Source: an uncultured Clostridia bacterium
GTDB taxonomy: Bacteria; Bacillota; Clostridia; Peptostreptococcales; Anaerovoracaceae
Direction of reading: 5' to 3'
DNA length: 41,489 bases
Assembly (NCBI GenBank): GCA_944386595.1
Contig: CALXBQ010000051.1
Coordinates: forward strand, 1 to 41,489
Part shown: piece by piece, positions 16,359 to 25,254 of the stretch
Position numbering within the stretch: position 1 is the stretch's first letter
How the letters are laid out: each line of letters opens with the position of its first letter
Made by a program: the position numbers and the translations under genes
The notes under the pieces: generated by a model
The model's database searches: none
Told to the model about the DNA's origin: nothing
Seen by the model: the letters and a program-made list of their open reading frames with translations, nothing else

Positions 16359-17261
16359 ATGGCTATTATAGGTGAAAAGAAAAAGGGCTTTTTCGGCAGA
16401 CTCTCTGAGAGAATCGGAGACGTGATTATGGCGAGACCTTCCATAGACGAGGATATGCTCGACGAGCTTGAGGAAATCCTCATAACCTCCGATATAGGAA
16501 TGGACACCACCGTAAACATCATGGAAAGGCTGAGAGAGAAGATCAAGACAGAGAGAATCTCTGAGCCTGAGGCGGTGAAAGGCGCTCTTGCCGAGGTAAT
16601 AGCCGGTATAATGGATAAGGGAGAGAGGCAGGCTTTGACGGAGGAGACGCCCCTCGTTATTCTCGTCACGGGAATAAACGGAGGCGGAAAGACCACTTCC
16701 ATAGCAAAGCTTGGCTACCGGCTGAAAAACCGTGGAAAGACCGTAATGTTTGCGGCCGCGGATACGTTCAGAGCCGCCGCGGCGGAGCAGCTTTCGCTCT
16801 GGGGAGAGAGAACCGGAATTCCTGTGGTAAGACACGCCGAAGGGGCGGATCCGTCCGCAGTCATCTTTGACGCCATTCAGTCGGCAAAGGCCAGGGGAAT
16901 CGACGTGCTCATATGCGATACGGCGGGACGTCTTCAGACGAGCAAGAACCTGATGAAGGAGCTGGAGAAGATGAACCGTGTGATTTCAAGAGAGTACGGC
17001 GAAGCGGCAAGAGAGACTCTGCTTGTCCTCGATGCGACGACGGGTAAGAACGCCATTTCCCAGGCCAAGGAGTTTAACGAAGCCGCCGAGATTACCGGAA
17101 TAATACTTACAAAGCTGGACGGGACCGCAAGAGGCGGAATAGCCGTTACGGTGACCGACGAGTTTGACATACCGATAAAGTTTATAGGAGTAGGGGAAAA
17201 GATGGAAGACCTTAAGGTCTTTGACCCGGAGGAATTTGCCGGAGGTATTTTCGATGAGTAA
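16359..17261 (+). CDS. ftsY: Signal recognition particle receptor FtsY
   Basis: SRP GTPase that docks SRP-ribosome complexes at the membrane. A short N-terminal helical domain (1-90) precedes the NG domain. The P-loop is GINGGGKTT (about residues 105-113), DTFRAAAAEQL (about 129-139) is the SRP-GTPase insertion-box motif, and DTAGRLQTSKNLM and TKLDGTARGG are the later GTPase motifs. With 300 residues it lacks the long acidic A-domain of enterobacterial FtsY, as is usual in Firmicutes. No ffh or ylxM follows. Start ATG 16359 has GAAAGGATA upstream. The end overlaps der by 8 nt. Confidence 0.96.
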   Translation: MAIIGEKKKGFFGRLSERIGDVIMARPSIDEDMLDELEEILITSDIGMDTTVNIMERLREKIKTERISEPEAVKGALAEVIAGIMDKGERQALTEETPLVILVTGINGGGKTTSIAKLGYRLKNRGKTVMFAAADTFRAAAAEQLSLWGERTGIPVVRHAEGADPSAVIFDAIQSAKARGIDVLICDTAGRLQTSKNLMKELEKMNRVISREYGEAARETLLVLDATTGKNAISQAKEFNEAAEITGIILTKLDGTARGGIAVTVTDEFDIPIKFIGVGEKMEDLKVFDPEEFAGGIFDE

Positions 17262-18576
17262 ACCGGTTGTTGCCGTAATAGGCAGACCTAACGTGGGAAA
17301 GTCCACGTTTTTCAACAGAATAGTGGGCAAGAGGATATCCATCGTGGAGGATACTCCCGGCGTGACGAGAGACAGGATATACGCCGAAGCCGAGTGGAAC
17401 GGAATTCACTTCGGCCTCATAGACACGGGAGGCATCGAGCCCGACAGCAAGGATGTGATACTTTCACAGATGAGAGAGCAGGCTCAGGTCGCCATGGATA
17501 TGGCTGACGTCATTCTCTTTATCGTAGACGGAAAAGAGGGCATTACGTCGGCCGACGAAGAAGTGGCGAATATGCTGAGAAGAAAGGGACGGGAGATCGT
17601 CCTCCTCGTGAACAAAATCGACAATCCGAGGAAGATTCCGGACACGTTCTACGATTTCTATTCTCTCGGAGTGGGAGAGCCCATTCCCGTTTCTGCCGCG
17701 AATATGCTGAACCTGGGAGACGTTCTCGATAAGATAGTTTCAAGCTTCCCTGAAGGGGCGGGAGAAGAAGATGAAAGCACCAAGGTTGCCGTAATAGGCA
17801 AGCCTAACGTGGGAAAATCATCTCTCATAAACAGGCTTCTTGCAGAAAAGCGGGTAATAGTGTCAGATATCGCAGGAACCACCAGAGATTCCATAGATAC
17901 TCCTTTCACCTGGGAGGGAGAGGATTACACCCTTATAGATACCGCCGGAATAAGAAGACAGAACAAGATAAACGAAAACATCGAGAAATACAGCGTCATC
18001 AGGGCTGTAGCAGCCATAGAACGCTCCGACGTGTGTCTTCTCGTCATAGATGCGACGGAGGGAATCACCGAGCAGGATAAGCGAATAGCCGGTGTTGCCC
18101 ACGAAGCCGGAAAGGGCATAATCATCGTGGTGAACAAGTGGGATCTTCTGAAGAAGGAAACAAATACCATGAAGGAGTACAGGGAGACCATAGAAGCGGA
18201 GCTTCCGTTCCTTTCGTATGCGCCGACCCTCTTCATTTCCGTCCTTACGGGACAAAGGGTGCAGGAGGTCATGAAGACGGTCAAGACCGTTGCGGAAAAC
18301 AGGTCTATGAGAGTTCCTACGGGACAGCTTAACAGCCTTATTTCCGATGCCGTTATGATGAAGCAGCCGCCTTCCGACAAAGGTAAGAGACTTAAAATAT
18401 ATTATGTAACCCAGGTTGGAATAAGGCCGCCTCTCTTCTCGTTCCAGATTAACAAGAGAGAGCTCATGCACTTCTCATACGCAAGGTATCTTGAGAACAA
18501 GATCAGAGAAGCCTTCAACTTCGACGGTACGTCGGTTAAATTTGTATTCAGGGAAAAAGGAGAAAAAGAGCAGTAA
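17254..18576 (+). CDS. der: Ribosome biogenesis GTPase Der (EngA)
   Basis: Double-GTPase needed for 50S subunit maturation. The first G1 motif GRPNVGKST is at residues 10-18 and the second, GKPNVGKSS, near 182-190. Each half has DTPG/DTAG and NKxD motifs (NKID, NKWD). A C-terminal KH-like domain ends near VKFVFREKG. An upstream in-frame ATG at 17221 exists, but the start at 17254 has GGAGG 8 nt before it and gives the conserved MSKPVVAVIG N-terminus. Length 440 residues is typical. It overlaps ftsY, and its stop shares a base with the plsY start. Confidence 0.96.
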   Translation: MSKPVVAVIGRPNVGKSTFFNRIVGKRISIVEDTPGVTRDRIYAEAEWNGIHFGLIDTGGIEPDSKDVILSQMREQAQVAMDMADVILFIVDGKEGITSADEEVANMLRRKGREIVLLVNKIDNPRKIPDTFYDFYSLGVGEPIPVSAANMLNLGDVLDKIVSSFPEGAGEEDESTKVAVIGKPNVGKSSLINRLLAEKRVIVSDIAGTTRDSIDTPFTWEGEDYTLIDTAGIRRQNKINENIEKYSVIRAVAAIERSDVCLLVIDATEGITEQDKRIAGVAHEAGKGIIIVVNKWDLLKKETNTMKEYRETIEAELPFLSYAPTLFISVLTGQRVQEVMKTVKTVAENRSMRVPTGQLNSLISDAVMMKQPPSDKGKRLKIYYVTQVGIRPPLFSFQINKRELMHFSYARYLENKIREAFNFDGTSVKFVFREKGEKEQ

Positions 18577-19163
18577 TGGACAATCTCTATCTCGTTTTGG
18601 CAGTGGTAATCGCGTATCTTCTCGGAAATATATCGCCTTCCACCATACTTGCGAAAATGGCCGGTAAGGATATCAAGAAAGAAGGAAGCGGAAACGCCGG
18701 AACCACCAACGCTCTCAGAGTTCTCGGTAAGAAGGCTGCCCTCATAACTCTTGTTATAGATATCGGAAAGGGTGTCGTTGCCGTTTTACTGGGCGGGATT
18801 ATTTCCGGACCGGAAGCTGCGATGATATGCGCTCCTGCCGTATTTATCGGACACGTGTGGCCCGTTCTCCTTAACTTTAAAGGAGGAAAGGGCGTGGCGA
18901 CGGCGTTCGGTACGCTCCTTGCCGTAAACTGGCAGCTGGCTCTCATCTGCCTGGGAATAGTAATCGTGGTGGTCGTTCTTACGAGGATGGTTTCTCTGGG
19001 ATCGGTTACCGCGGCGGTGTGTTTTGTGGTTCTGGCCCATTTCATGGAGCCGGGCTTCTTCTGGCCCGGACTTGTTATGGCGGTTATTCTCATTTTCAAG
19101 CACAGAGCCAATATAGGACGCATAATACGTGGCGAAGAGAACAGAATAAGCTTTAAGAAATAG
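18576..19163 (+). CDS. plsY: Glycerol-3-phosphate acyltransferase PlsY
   Basis: Integral membrane enzyme that transfers the acyl group from acyl-phosphate (made by PlsX) to glycerol-3-phosphate, giving lysophosphatidic acid. The three conserved loops are visible: SGNAGTTNALR (about residues 37-47), GHVWPVLLNFKGGKGVAT (about 92-109) and FKHRANIGRIIRGEENR near the end. About five membrane helices; 195 residues is normal. It starts in a TAATG overlap with der, using AAAGGAG as ribosome site. It is followed after 17 nt by gpsA, which supplies its substrate. Confidence 0.96.
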   Translation: MDNLYLVLAVVIAYLLGNISPSTILAKMAGKDIKKEGSGNAGTTNALRVLGKKAALITLVIDIGKGVVAVLLGGIISGPEAAMICAPAVFIGHVWPVLLNFKGGKGVATAFGTLLAVNWQLALICLGIVIVVVVLTRMVSLGSVTAAVCFVVLAHFMEPGFFWPGLVMAVILIFKHRANIGRIIRGEENRISFKK

Positions 19164-19180
19164 ACTTAAGGAGAATTCAT

Positions 19181-20188
19181 ATGAAAATCGGTGTAATAGG
19201 CGCAGGAAGCTGGGGAACGGCTCTGTCCGTCCTCCTTGAAAGAAAAGGCATGGAAGTTACTGTGACCGGAAGGAACAGAGATCACCTGAAAGCCATGAAA
19301 AAGGAGAGGGAAAACAGAAAGTATCTTCCCGGCGTCACTCTGGGTGAGGGAATATCCTTCGTATATACCATGGAAGAGGCGGTAAAGGACGCCGAAATCG
19401 TCATGTTTTCAGTTCCCGCTCAGACCTTCAGAGAGAACTTCAGCAGATGTCTTCCGTATCTCGCAGGCGATGCCGTCATCGTAAACGTTGCAAAGGGTAT
19501 AGAGCAGGGAAGCCTTAAAAGGCTTTCGGAAATAGCTTTAGAGCTGAAGCCGGGAGTAAAGTATGCCGTTCTGTCAGGCCCTTCTCACGCAGAGGAGGTG
19601 GGGAAAATGCTTCCTACTACCGTTACCGTGGCTTCAGAGGACGAGGACGTGGCAAAAAAAGTCCAGGAAGTATTTATGACGGACAGATTCAGGGTCTATA
19701 CCAACAGGGACGTAATCGGAACGGAGCTGGGAGGTGCACTGAAGAACATAATGGCTCTCGGAGCTGGAATATCCGACGGATACGGATTCGGAGACAACGC
19801 AAAGGCGGCTCTAATGACGAGGGGGCTTGCCGAGATTACAAGGCTTGGTCTTGCCATGGGCGCAAAGGCCGAAACCTTCGCAGGCCTTGCGGGAATCGGA
19901 GACCTTATCGTGACCTGCACCAGTATGCATTCCAGAAACAGAAGATGCGGCATACTCATAGGAAACGGAATAAAGCCAGCCGAAGCGGTCAAGGAAATCG
20001 GCATGGTCGTCGAGGGCATATATACGGCGTCTGCAGCCGGGGCTCTTGCCGATAAATACGGCGTTGAAATGCCTATTACGGAGACACTCAATCTTTGCAT
20101 TGAAGAAAAGATTACCGCAGCCGATGCGATTACAAGACTGATGGGCAGAAGCCCTAAGAGCGAAGGCCACGAAAGCTACGGAATGTAG
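19181..20188 (+). CDS. gpsA: Glycerol-3-phosphate dehydrogenase [NAD(P)+]
   Basis: Cytosolic enzyme reducing dihydroxyacetone phosphate to glycerol-3-phosphate for phospholipid synthesis. The Rossmann motif GAGSWGTALS is at residues 7-16. The catalytic-domain signature ELGGALKNIMALGAGISDG (about 184-202) and the substrate segment GLAGIGDLIVTCTS are present. Length 335 residues is typical. Start ATG 19181 follows AAGGAG. It completes a der-plsY-gpsA order that is common in Firmicutes and physically joins the PlsX/PlsY substrate pathway. Confidence 0.97.
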   Translation: MKIGVIGAGSWGTALSVLLERKGMEVTVTGRNRDHLKAMKKERENRKYLPGVTLGEGISFVYTMEEAVKDAEIVMFSVPAQTFRENFSRCLPYLAGDAVIVNVAKGIEQGSLKRLSEIALELKPGVKYAVLSGPSHAEEVGKMLPTTVTVASEDEDVAKKVQEVFMTDRFRVYTNRDVIGTELGGALKNIMALGAGISDGYGFGDNAKAALMTRGLAEITRLGLAMGAKAETFAGLAGIGDLIVTCTSMHSRNRRCGILIGNGIKPAEAVKEIGMVVEGIYTASAAGALADKYGVEMPITETLNLCIEEKITAADAITRLMGRSPKSEGHESYGM

Positions 20189-20224
20189 GCTTTCAGATTT
20201 TGACAGAAGGATATTTCACTGATT

Positions 20225-21535
20225 ATGATAAGAAAATTTCACATAACCACTTTCGGATGTCAGATGAACGAGCATGACTCTGAGATTATCGCAGGACTCC
20301 TGACGGAGGACGGATACGTTGAGACAGATAACAGAGACGACGCCGACGTGGTGATTATAAATACGTGCAGCATAAGGGAAAACGCCGACAAAAGATTTTT
20401 CGGCACACTGGGTCAGCTGAAGAAGAGAAAAGAGCGGGAAGAGGATCTTATGGTATGCGTCTGCGGGTGCATGATGCAGCAGCAGCACATAATCGACACC
20501 ATCAAGGCAAAGTATCCCTGGGTTGACGTTATATTCGGGACCCATAACATAGACGCATTTCCGAGACTTCTCAGAAATGCATATTCGGAAAAGACGAAGC
20601 AGAGGGAGATACTTGAAGGCGGCGGAGATATCGTCGAAGGACTTCCGGCAATAAGAAAATTCAAGTCCAAGGCTCTCGTAAACATAATGTACGGATGCAA
20701 TAACTTCTGCACCTACTGTATAGTTCCGTATACCCGCGGAAGGGAGAGGAGCAGAAGGCCTGAAGCCATCGTTGATGAGGTGAGAAAGCTCGTTTCCGAC
20801 GGTGTAAAGGAGGTCATGCTCTTAGGACAGAACGTGAACTCGTACAGCGGTGGAAATACGGATTTTGCAGGGCTCATATACATGCTCAACGATATAGAGG
20901 GTCTTGAGAGAATCCGTTTTATGACCAGCCATCCAAAGGATCTTTCGGACAGGCTCATAAAGGCTTACGTCGACTGCGACAAGCTCTGCAAAAACATACA
21001 TCTTCCCGTTCAGGCAGGCTCCTCTGCTGTTTTAAAGAGGATGAACAGGCATTATGACAGGGAAAAGTATCTGAGCCTTGTGGAAAAGCTTAAGGAGGCC
21101 GTTCCGGGGATTACCATTTCAACGGATATCATAGTAGGATTTCCGGGGGAAACGGAAGAGGATTTCGAGGAGACGCTGAGCCTTGCGCGTCAGGTCGAAT
21201 ACGATTCGGCGTTTACCTTCCTCTATTCCGTCAGAAAGGGAACTCCGGCGGAGAGATATGAGGACCAAATTCCCGAGGAGGTAAAGCACGAGAGATTCAA
21301 CCGTCTCGTGGAGCTGATAAACGGGATAAGCGCCAGAAAGAACAGGGCATACGAAGGAAGAGTAGAAAAGGTCTTGGTAGAAGGACCGGGTAAGACGGGA
21401 GAAAACATATATTCAGGACGTACCGACGGATTCAAGCTGGTCAATTTCTATTCGGAAAGGGATCTGACCGGGGAGACAGTCGATATTGAAATAACGAGAG
21501 GAAAGACATTCAGTCTTGAAGGCCGCCTTGTATAA
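20225..21535 (+). CDS. miaB: tRNA-2-methylthio-N6-dimethylallyladenosine synthase MiaB
   Basis: Radical SAM methylthiotransferase modifying A37 in tRNAs that read UNN codons. The N-terminal MTTase domain has cluster ligands C12, C48 and C82. The radical-SAM cluster is C158, C162 and C165 in CNNFCTYC. A C-terminal TRAM domain covers about 372-436. The ITTFGCQMN start and the YTRGRERSRRPE stretch point to MiaB rather than MtaB or RimO. Length 436 residues is normal. Start ATG 20225 follows AGAAGGATAT by about 10 nt. It lies 36 nt after gpsA and 24 nt before cobO. Confidence 0.95.
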   Translation: MIRKFHITTFGCQMNEHDSEIIAGLLTEDGYVETDNRDDADVVIINTCSIRENADKRFFGTLGQLKKRKEREEDLMVCVCGCMMQQQHIIDTIKAKYPWVDVIFGTHNIDAFPRLLRNAYSEKTKQREILEGGGDIVEGLPAIRKFKSKALVNIMYGCNNFCTYCIVPYTRGRERSRRPEAIVDEVRKLVSDGVKEVMLLGQNVNSYSGGNTDFAGLIYMLNDIEGLERIRFMTSHPKDLSDRLIKAYVDCDKLCKNIHLPVQAGSSAVLKRMNRHYDREKYLSLVEKLKEAVPGITISTDIIVGFPGETEEDFEETLSLARQVEYDSAFTFLYSVRKGTPAERYEDQIPEEVKHERFNRLVELINGISARKNRAYEGRVEKVLVEGPGKTGENIYSGRTDGFKLVNFYSERDLTGETVDIEITRGKTFSLEGRLV

Positions 21536-21559
21536 GGCGCCGGGAAAGGAGTATTAAAA

Positions 21560-22093
21560 ATGAGAAACGATTTAGGACTTATACACATCTACTGCGGAGA
21601 GGGAAAAGGAAAGACCACCTGCGCGGTAGGACTTACGGTGAGAGCTTCGGGATACGGGCTGAAGGTTTTGTTCATGCAGTTCCTGAAGACAGGAAAGAGC
21701 AGCGAGCTTAAAGTTCTATCAGGCCTGGAAGGAGTTGACATTTTAGAGACCACGCCTGTCACAAAGTTTTCCTTCCAGATGACCGACGAGGAAAAAGAAG
21801 AAACGAGAAGAATAAGCGCGAAGGAAATAGCCGACGCCGCCAAAGCGACCGAGGGAGGGGCATACGATATGCTCGTAATGGATGAAACCCTTGGAGCCAT
21901 AGAGGCTGGACTTTTAGACGAGAAGGTTGTAATAGATTTTCTTAAGAACAAGCCGGAGCATCTTGAGGTGGTTCTCACGGGAAGATATCCGTCCGATGAG
22001 CTTGTAGAGCTTGCTGACTACGTTTCCAGAATCGACAAGGTTAAGCATCCTTACGACAGAGGCATTAAAGCCAGAAAGGGTATAGAGGCGTAA
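21560..22093 (+). CDS. cobO: Corrinoid adenosyltransferase, CobA/CobO type
   Basis: Transfers the 5'-deoxyadenosyl group from ATP to cob(I)alamin or cob(I)yrinic acid diamide, making the coenzyme form of B12. The P-loop GEGKGKTT is at residues 13-20, following IHIYC, which is typical of the CobA class rather than PduO or EutT. LVMDETLGAIEAGLL (about 110-124) is a Walker B-like family motif and VLTGRYPSDELVELADYV is also conserved. Length 177 is normal. No other B12 gene is in the window, so it probably serves corrinoid salvage. AAAGGAG stands upstream of ATG 21560. Confidence 0.92.
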   Translation: MRNDLGLIHIYCGEGKGKTTCAVGLTVRASGYGLKVLFMQFLKTGKSSELKVLSGLEGVDILETTPVTKFSFQMTDEEKEETRRISAKEIADAAKATEGGAYDMLVMDETLGAIEAGLLDEKVVIDFLKNKPEHLEVVLTGRYPSDELVELADYVSRIDKVKHPYDRGIKARKGIEA

Positions 22094-22095
22094 AA

Positions 22096-23124
22096 ATGGC
22101 AGAATCCAGTTTGGGATATAAGCTGAGAGTGCTCAGAAAAGCCAGCTTCGGCAAATTTTTCGATGTGGTTAAAACCGCAAGCGAAAGATCCGGAAAAAGC
22201 AGGATTTCATGTATGACGGATATGATAGGATGCATGAAAAAATACGGAGCGGGCTATTACGACTACATCATATTTCAGTTTTACAATCTGACTCCGGCGC
22301 AGAGAGACACGTATCTTACCAGATTCAGAAGCAAAAAGCTTATCATGCAGTATAACGATGAAAGCTATGCCCATATCTTTGACAACAAGAATGAGTTCAA
22401 TAATGTATTCAAGAACTACATCGGAAGAAAATTCGTGGATATGGAGAACAATACCGACGAAGAGATACTCGAATATATTTCTTCAACGGGAAGAATCTTT
22501 GCCAAGATGAAGGATCTGACCTGCGGTCACGGAGCCGAGATAATCGATACCTCCGACTTTGAAAGCAGCGAAGCGGTTTTAAAGTATGCGAGAGAGAAGA
22601 ACTTCGGTACTCTTGAGGATATCATAGAGAATCATCCTGCCCTTGCGGAGATGTATCCGTGCTCCGTCAATACCATGAGAATGATTACCCTTATAGGAGA
22701 TGACGGCAAGCCTCATCTTATTTATGCAGTGCAGAAATTCGGCAATAACGGAAGAATTGTGGACAATTACGGCCTTCACGGTCCTGTCGACCTTGAAACC
22801 GGCGAATTTCTCTTCCCGGCTCATCCGGGAGAGACGACGGCCGATGAGCTGTTTACGGTGCATCCGTACACGGGTAAGCAGATAGTCGGTTTTGTTACGC
22901 CGATGTTCAAAGAGGCCAGGGAGATGGTTCTAAAGGCCGCAATGGTGGTTCCTCAGATGAGATATGTGGGATGGGACGTTGCCGTAACGCCGAACGGTCC
23001 TGCTATAATAGAGGGAAACAACTACTGCGCTCACGATTTCTGGCAGCTGCCGGGACAGACGCCGGGAGGAATCGGAATTATCCCCGAGCTCATGAAGATA
23101 GTTCCGAGCTTTAAATACAGATAG
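22096..23124 (+). CDS. ATP-grasp protein, sugar-transfer-associated type
   Basis: A 342-residue ATP-grasp-fold protein. The catalytic region reads NTMRMITLIGDDGKPHLIY (about residues 195-213), then IVDNYGLHGPVD and TVHPYTGKQIVGF. It ends with GWDVAVTPNGPAIIEGNN (about 292-309), which supplies the metal-binding Glu and Asn. This pattern fits the ATPgrasp_ST family, predicted to make amide or ester links on saccharide or cell-surface substrates; no substrate can be read here. It sits between cobO (2 nt upstream) and murT (20 nt downstream). That position suggests a role in cell-wall precursor or surface-polymer modification, but this is inference. Confidence 0.8.
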   Translation: MAESSLGYKLRVLRKASFGKFFDVVKTASERSGKSRISCMTDMIGCMKKYGAGYYDYIIFQFYNLTPAQRDTYLTRFRSKKLIMQYNDESYAHIFDNKNEFNNVFKNYIGRKFVDMENNTDEEILEYISSTGRIFAKMKDLTCGHGAEIIDTSDFESSEAVLKYAREKNFGTLEDIIENHPALAEMYPCSVNTMRMITLIGDDGKPHLIYAVQKFGNNGRIVDNYGLHGPVDLETGEFLFPAHPGETTADELFTVHPYTGKQIVGFVTPMFKEAREMVLKAAMVVPQMRYVGWDVAVTPNGPAIIEGNNYCAHDFWQLPGQTPGGIGIIPELMKIVPSFKYR

Positions 23125-23144
23125 TTTTAAACGGAGGTTTTTAA

Positions 23145-24521
23145 ATGGGAAAACTCAGGTTTGCCATAGCTCTTGCAGCGGCCAAGCTGTCTGTTATAGC
23201 GCTTAAAATTACAAAGAGAAACGGGACAAATTTTCCGGGCGTGGTGGCTATCAGAATCTGTCCGGATTTCCTGAAATATATAAACAGACCGGAGAAAATC
23301 ATCGCGGTTACGGGAACCAACGGGAAGACTACCGTATCCAATCTGCTCAGGGACGTTCTCGCTCAGGCGGGAAAGACAGTATTAAACAACGGCCTCGGCT
23401 CAAATATAGCTTCCGGAATCGCCACATGCCTTATTTCCGGCGTAAACATCTTCAACGTGGAAAAATATAAAGCTGCCGTCCTCGAAGTGGACGAAAGGTC
23501 GGCTCTTCGCATATTCCCGTACGTAAAGCCGGACTGGATGATCGTAACAAACCTTTCCAGAGATTCCATAATGAGAAACGCGCACCCGGAGTATATAAGA
23601 AAAATCCTTGAGGATAATATTCCTCCGGAAACAAAGCTTATTCTCAACGCCGACGATCTTCTTTCCGCAGGAATCGCGCCGAAAAACGAGAGAGTGTATT
23701 TTGGCATAGAGAAAATGGAAGGAGACGCACAGGAGAGCGTCAACCTCATAAACGATATGCAGATATGTCCTCGCTGTCATACGAAACTCAAATACGAGTA
23801 CGTCAGGTACAGCAGCATCGGAAAAGCCTACTGCCCGAGATGTGATTTCAGATCTCCCGAGTACGATTATGCGGCGTATAACGTCGACGTAAGGTCAATG
23901 TCCATGGACATCAGGACAGGAGATGAATCCGAGCATTTCAGCCTGATGAATGAGGGAACGTTTAATATCTACAATCAGGTTACCGTTATAACGGCTATGC
24001 ACGAGCTGGGATACAGCCTTTCGGAAATCAAGGGCTTCATGTCAAAGGTCGATATTGTAAAGACCAGATATAACGTGACCGAGCGCGGCGACAGGACTGT
24101 CACCATGCTCCTCTCAAAGGATAAGAACGCTTATGCCGGCTCAAGGGTTTTCGAATATATCGCATCTCAGCCGGGCGATAAGGAAGTAATTCTCATGATG
24201 AACTGCCTGGGCGATGTGAAACACTGGTCCGAAAACACCTGCTGGCTGTATGACTGTGATTTTGAGTTTTTAAACGGTCACGGAATAAAGCACATAATCG
24301 TTACGGGACCGAGAGAAAAGGACTACAAGCTCAGACTGCTGATGGCAGGAGTTCCCGAAGACATCATATCCGCATGCGAGAAGGAAACCGACGCGCCGGG
24401 ACTTTTAAGGCTATTTGAAAACGATAATATCTACATTCTTTACGGTACGGACTCTATCGCCCTTGCCGGAAAAGTAAAGGCCGGCGTCATTGCGGCCATC
24501 GGAGAGGAGGGGACAAAATGA
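23145..24521 (+). CDS. murT: MurT-type lipid II isoglutaminyl synthase subunit (Mur ligase fold)
   Basis: The ATP-using half of the MurT/GatD complex that amidates D-Glu of the lipid II stem peptide to D-isoglutamine. The P-loop TGTNGKTT is at residues 56-63. The MurT-specific four-Cys zinc ribbon is intact at C208, C211, C230 and C233. The C-terminal MurT_C domain (about 325-440) contains CWLYDCDFEFL, whose Asp residues (D370, D372) lie where MurT contributes an Asp to the GatD active site. Length 458 is usual. GGAGG precedes ATG 23145. It overlaps the gatD homologue by 4 nt (ATGA). Because that partner looks catalytically dead, the ammonia source is uncertain. Confidence 0.88.
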   Translation: MGKLRFAIALAAAKLSVIALKITKRNGTNFPGVVAIRICPDFLKYINRPEKIIAVTGTNGKTTVSNLLRDVLAQAGKTVLNNGLGSNIASGIATCLISGVNIFNVEKYKAAVLEVDERSALRIFPYVKPDWMIVTNLSRDSIMRNAHPEYIRKILEDNIPPETKLILNADDLLSAGIAPKNERVYFGIEKMEGDAQESVNLINDMQICPRCHTKLKYEYVRYSSIGKAYCPRCDFRSPEYDYAAYNVDVRSMSMDIRTGDESEHFSLMNEGTFNIYNQVTVITAMHELGYSLSEIKGFMSKVDIVKTRYNVTERGDRTVTMLLSKDKNAYAGSRVFEYIASQPGDKEVILMMNCLGDVKHWSENTCWLYDCDFEFLNGHGIKHIIVTGPREKDYKLRLLMAGVPEDIISACEKETDAPGLLRLFENDNIYILYGTDSIALAGKVKAGVIAAIGEEGTK

Positions 24522-25240
24522 GAGTAGAGGTTTTGTTTCCTGAAATTGCAAATCTGTACGGAGAACTGGGCAATATAAAGTATCTTGAAAAATCCGTCCC
24601 GGATATTTATGTCAAAGAGACTTCCGTAAACGAAAAACCTGCATTTCTCGACTCCAATGAGGAAAGTTTCGATCTGGTGTATATGGGAACCATGAGCGAA
24701 AGCTCTCAGCTTCTCGTCATGGAAAAGCTCGCTCCGTACAGGGAAGAGATAATTTCTTCCATTGAGAATGGACAGCGGATACTCGTAACGGGAAATGCTC
24801 TGGAGATATTCGGAAAGTCGATTTCCGACGACACGGGAGAAAAGCAGCAGTGTCTGGGGATTTTCGATTTCCATACGGAAAGAAAGATGATGAAGCGGTT
24901 CAACTCCCTCTATCTGGGAAAGTACGGAGACATAGACGTAGCCGGATATAAGAGCCAGTTTACTCATTCATTTTACGATGACGGCAGCCTTAAGCCTCTG
25001 TTTATGACAGAAAGAGGCCCGGGATTCAACCCTGATGTAAAAGAAGAGGGCATAAGATATAAAAACTTTATGGCCACATACGTTATAGGTCCGCTGTTTA
25101 TCATAAATCCGCCTCTCATGACTGCTATCCTTAAAGAGGCCGGTATTGAAGCGGAACCTGCATTTAAGGATGCGGCAATGGATGCCTACAGAAGCAGGAT
25201 TGCCGAATACGGCAATCCTAAGACGGGATTTTATTATTAA
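24518..25240 (+). CDS. GatD-like CobB/CobQ-type amidotransferase lacking catalytic Cys and His
   Basis: Position next to murT and motifs NLYGELGNIKYL (about residues 12-23) and RYKNFMATYV-GPLF-NP (about 180-197) identify it as a GatD homologue, 240 residues. In working GatD the nucleophile lies in a stretch like ICGGYQLLG; here the aligned stretch is VTGNALEIFG (residues 90-99), with Gly92 where Cys is expected. The catalytic His in the usual TYLHGPL is replaced by Ile190 in TYVIGPL. The early GG-Q-D-EQ loop is also lost (MGTMSESSQ). The frame is intact and conserved elsewhere, so it is not a decayed gene. It probably cannot hydrolyse glutamine and may be structural or regulatory, or feed free ammonia. 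Confidence 0.8.
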   Translation: MRVEVLFPEIANLYGELGNIKYLEKSVPDIYVKETSVNEKPAFLDSNEESFDLVYMGTMSESSQLLVMEKLAPYREEIISSIENGQRILVTGNALEIFGKSISDDTGEKQQCLGIFDFHTERKMMKRFNSLYLGKYGDIDVAGYKSQFTHSFYDDGSLKPLFMTERGPGFNPDVKEEGIRYKNFMATYVIGPLFIINPPLMTAILKEAGIEAEPAFKDAAMDAYRSRIAEYGNPKTGFYY

Positions 25241-25254
25241 GGATAACGGAATAG

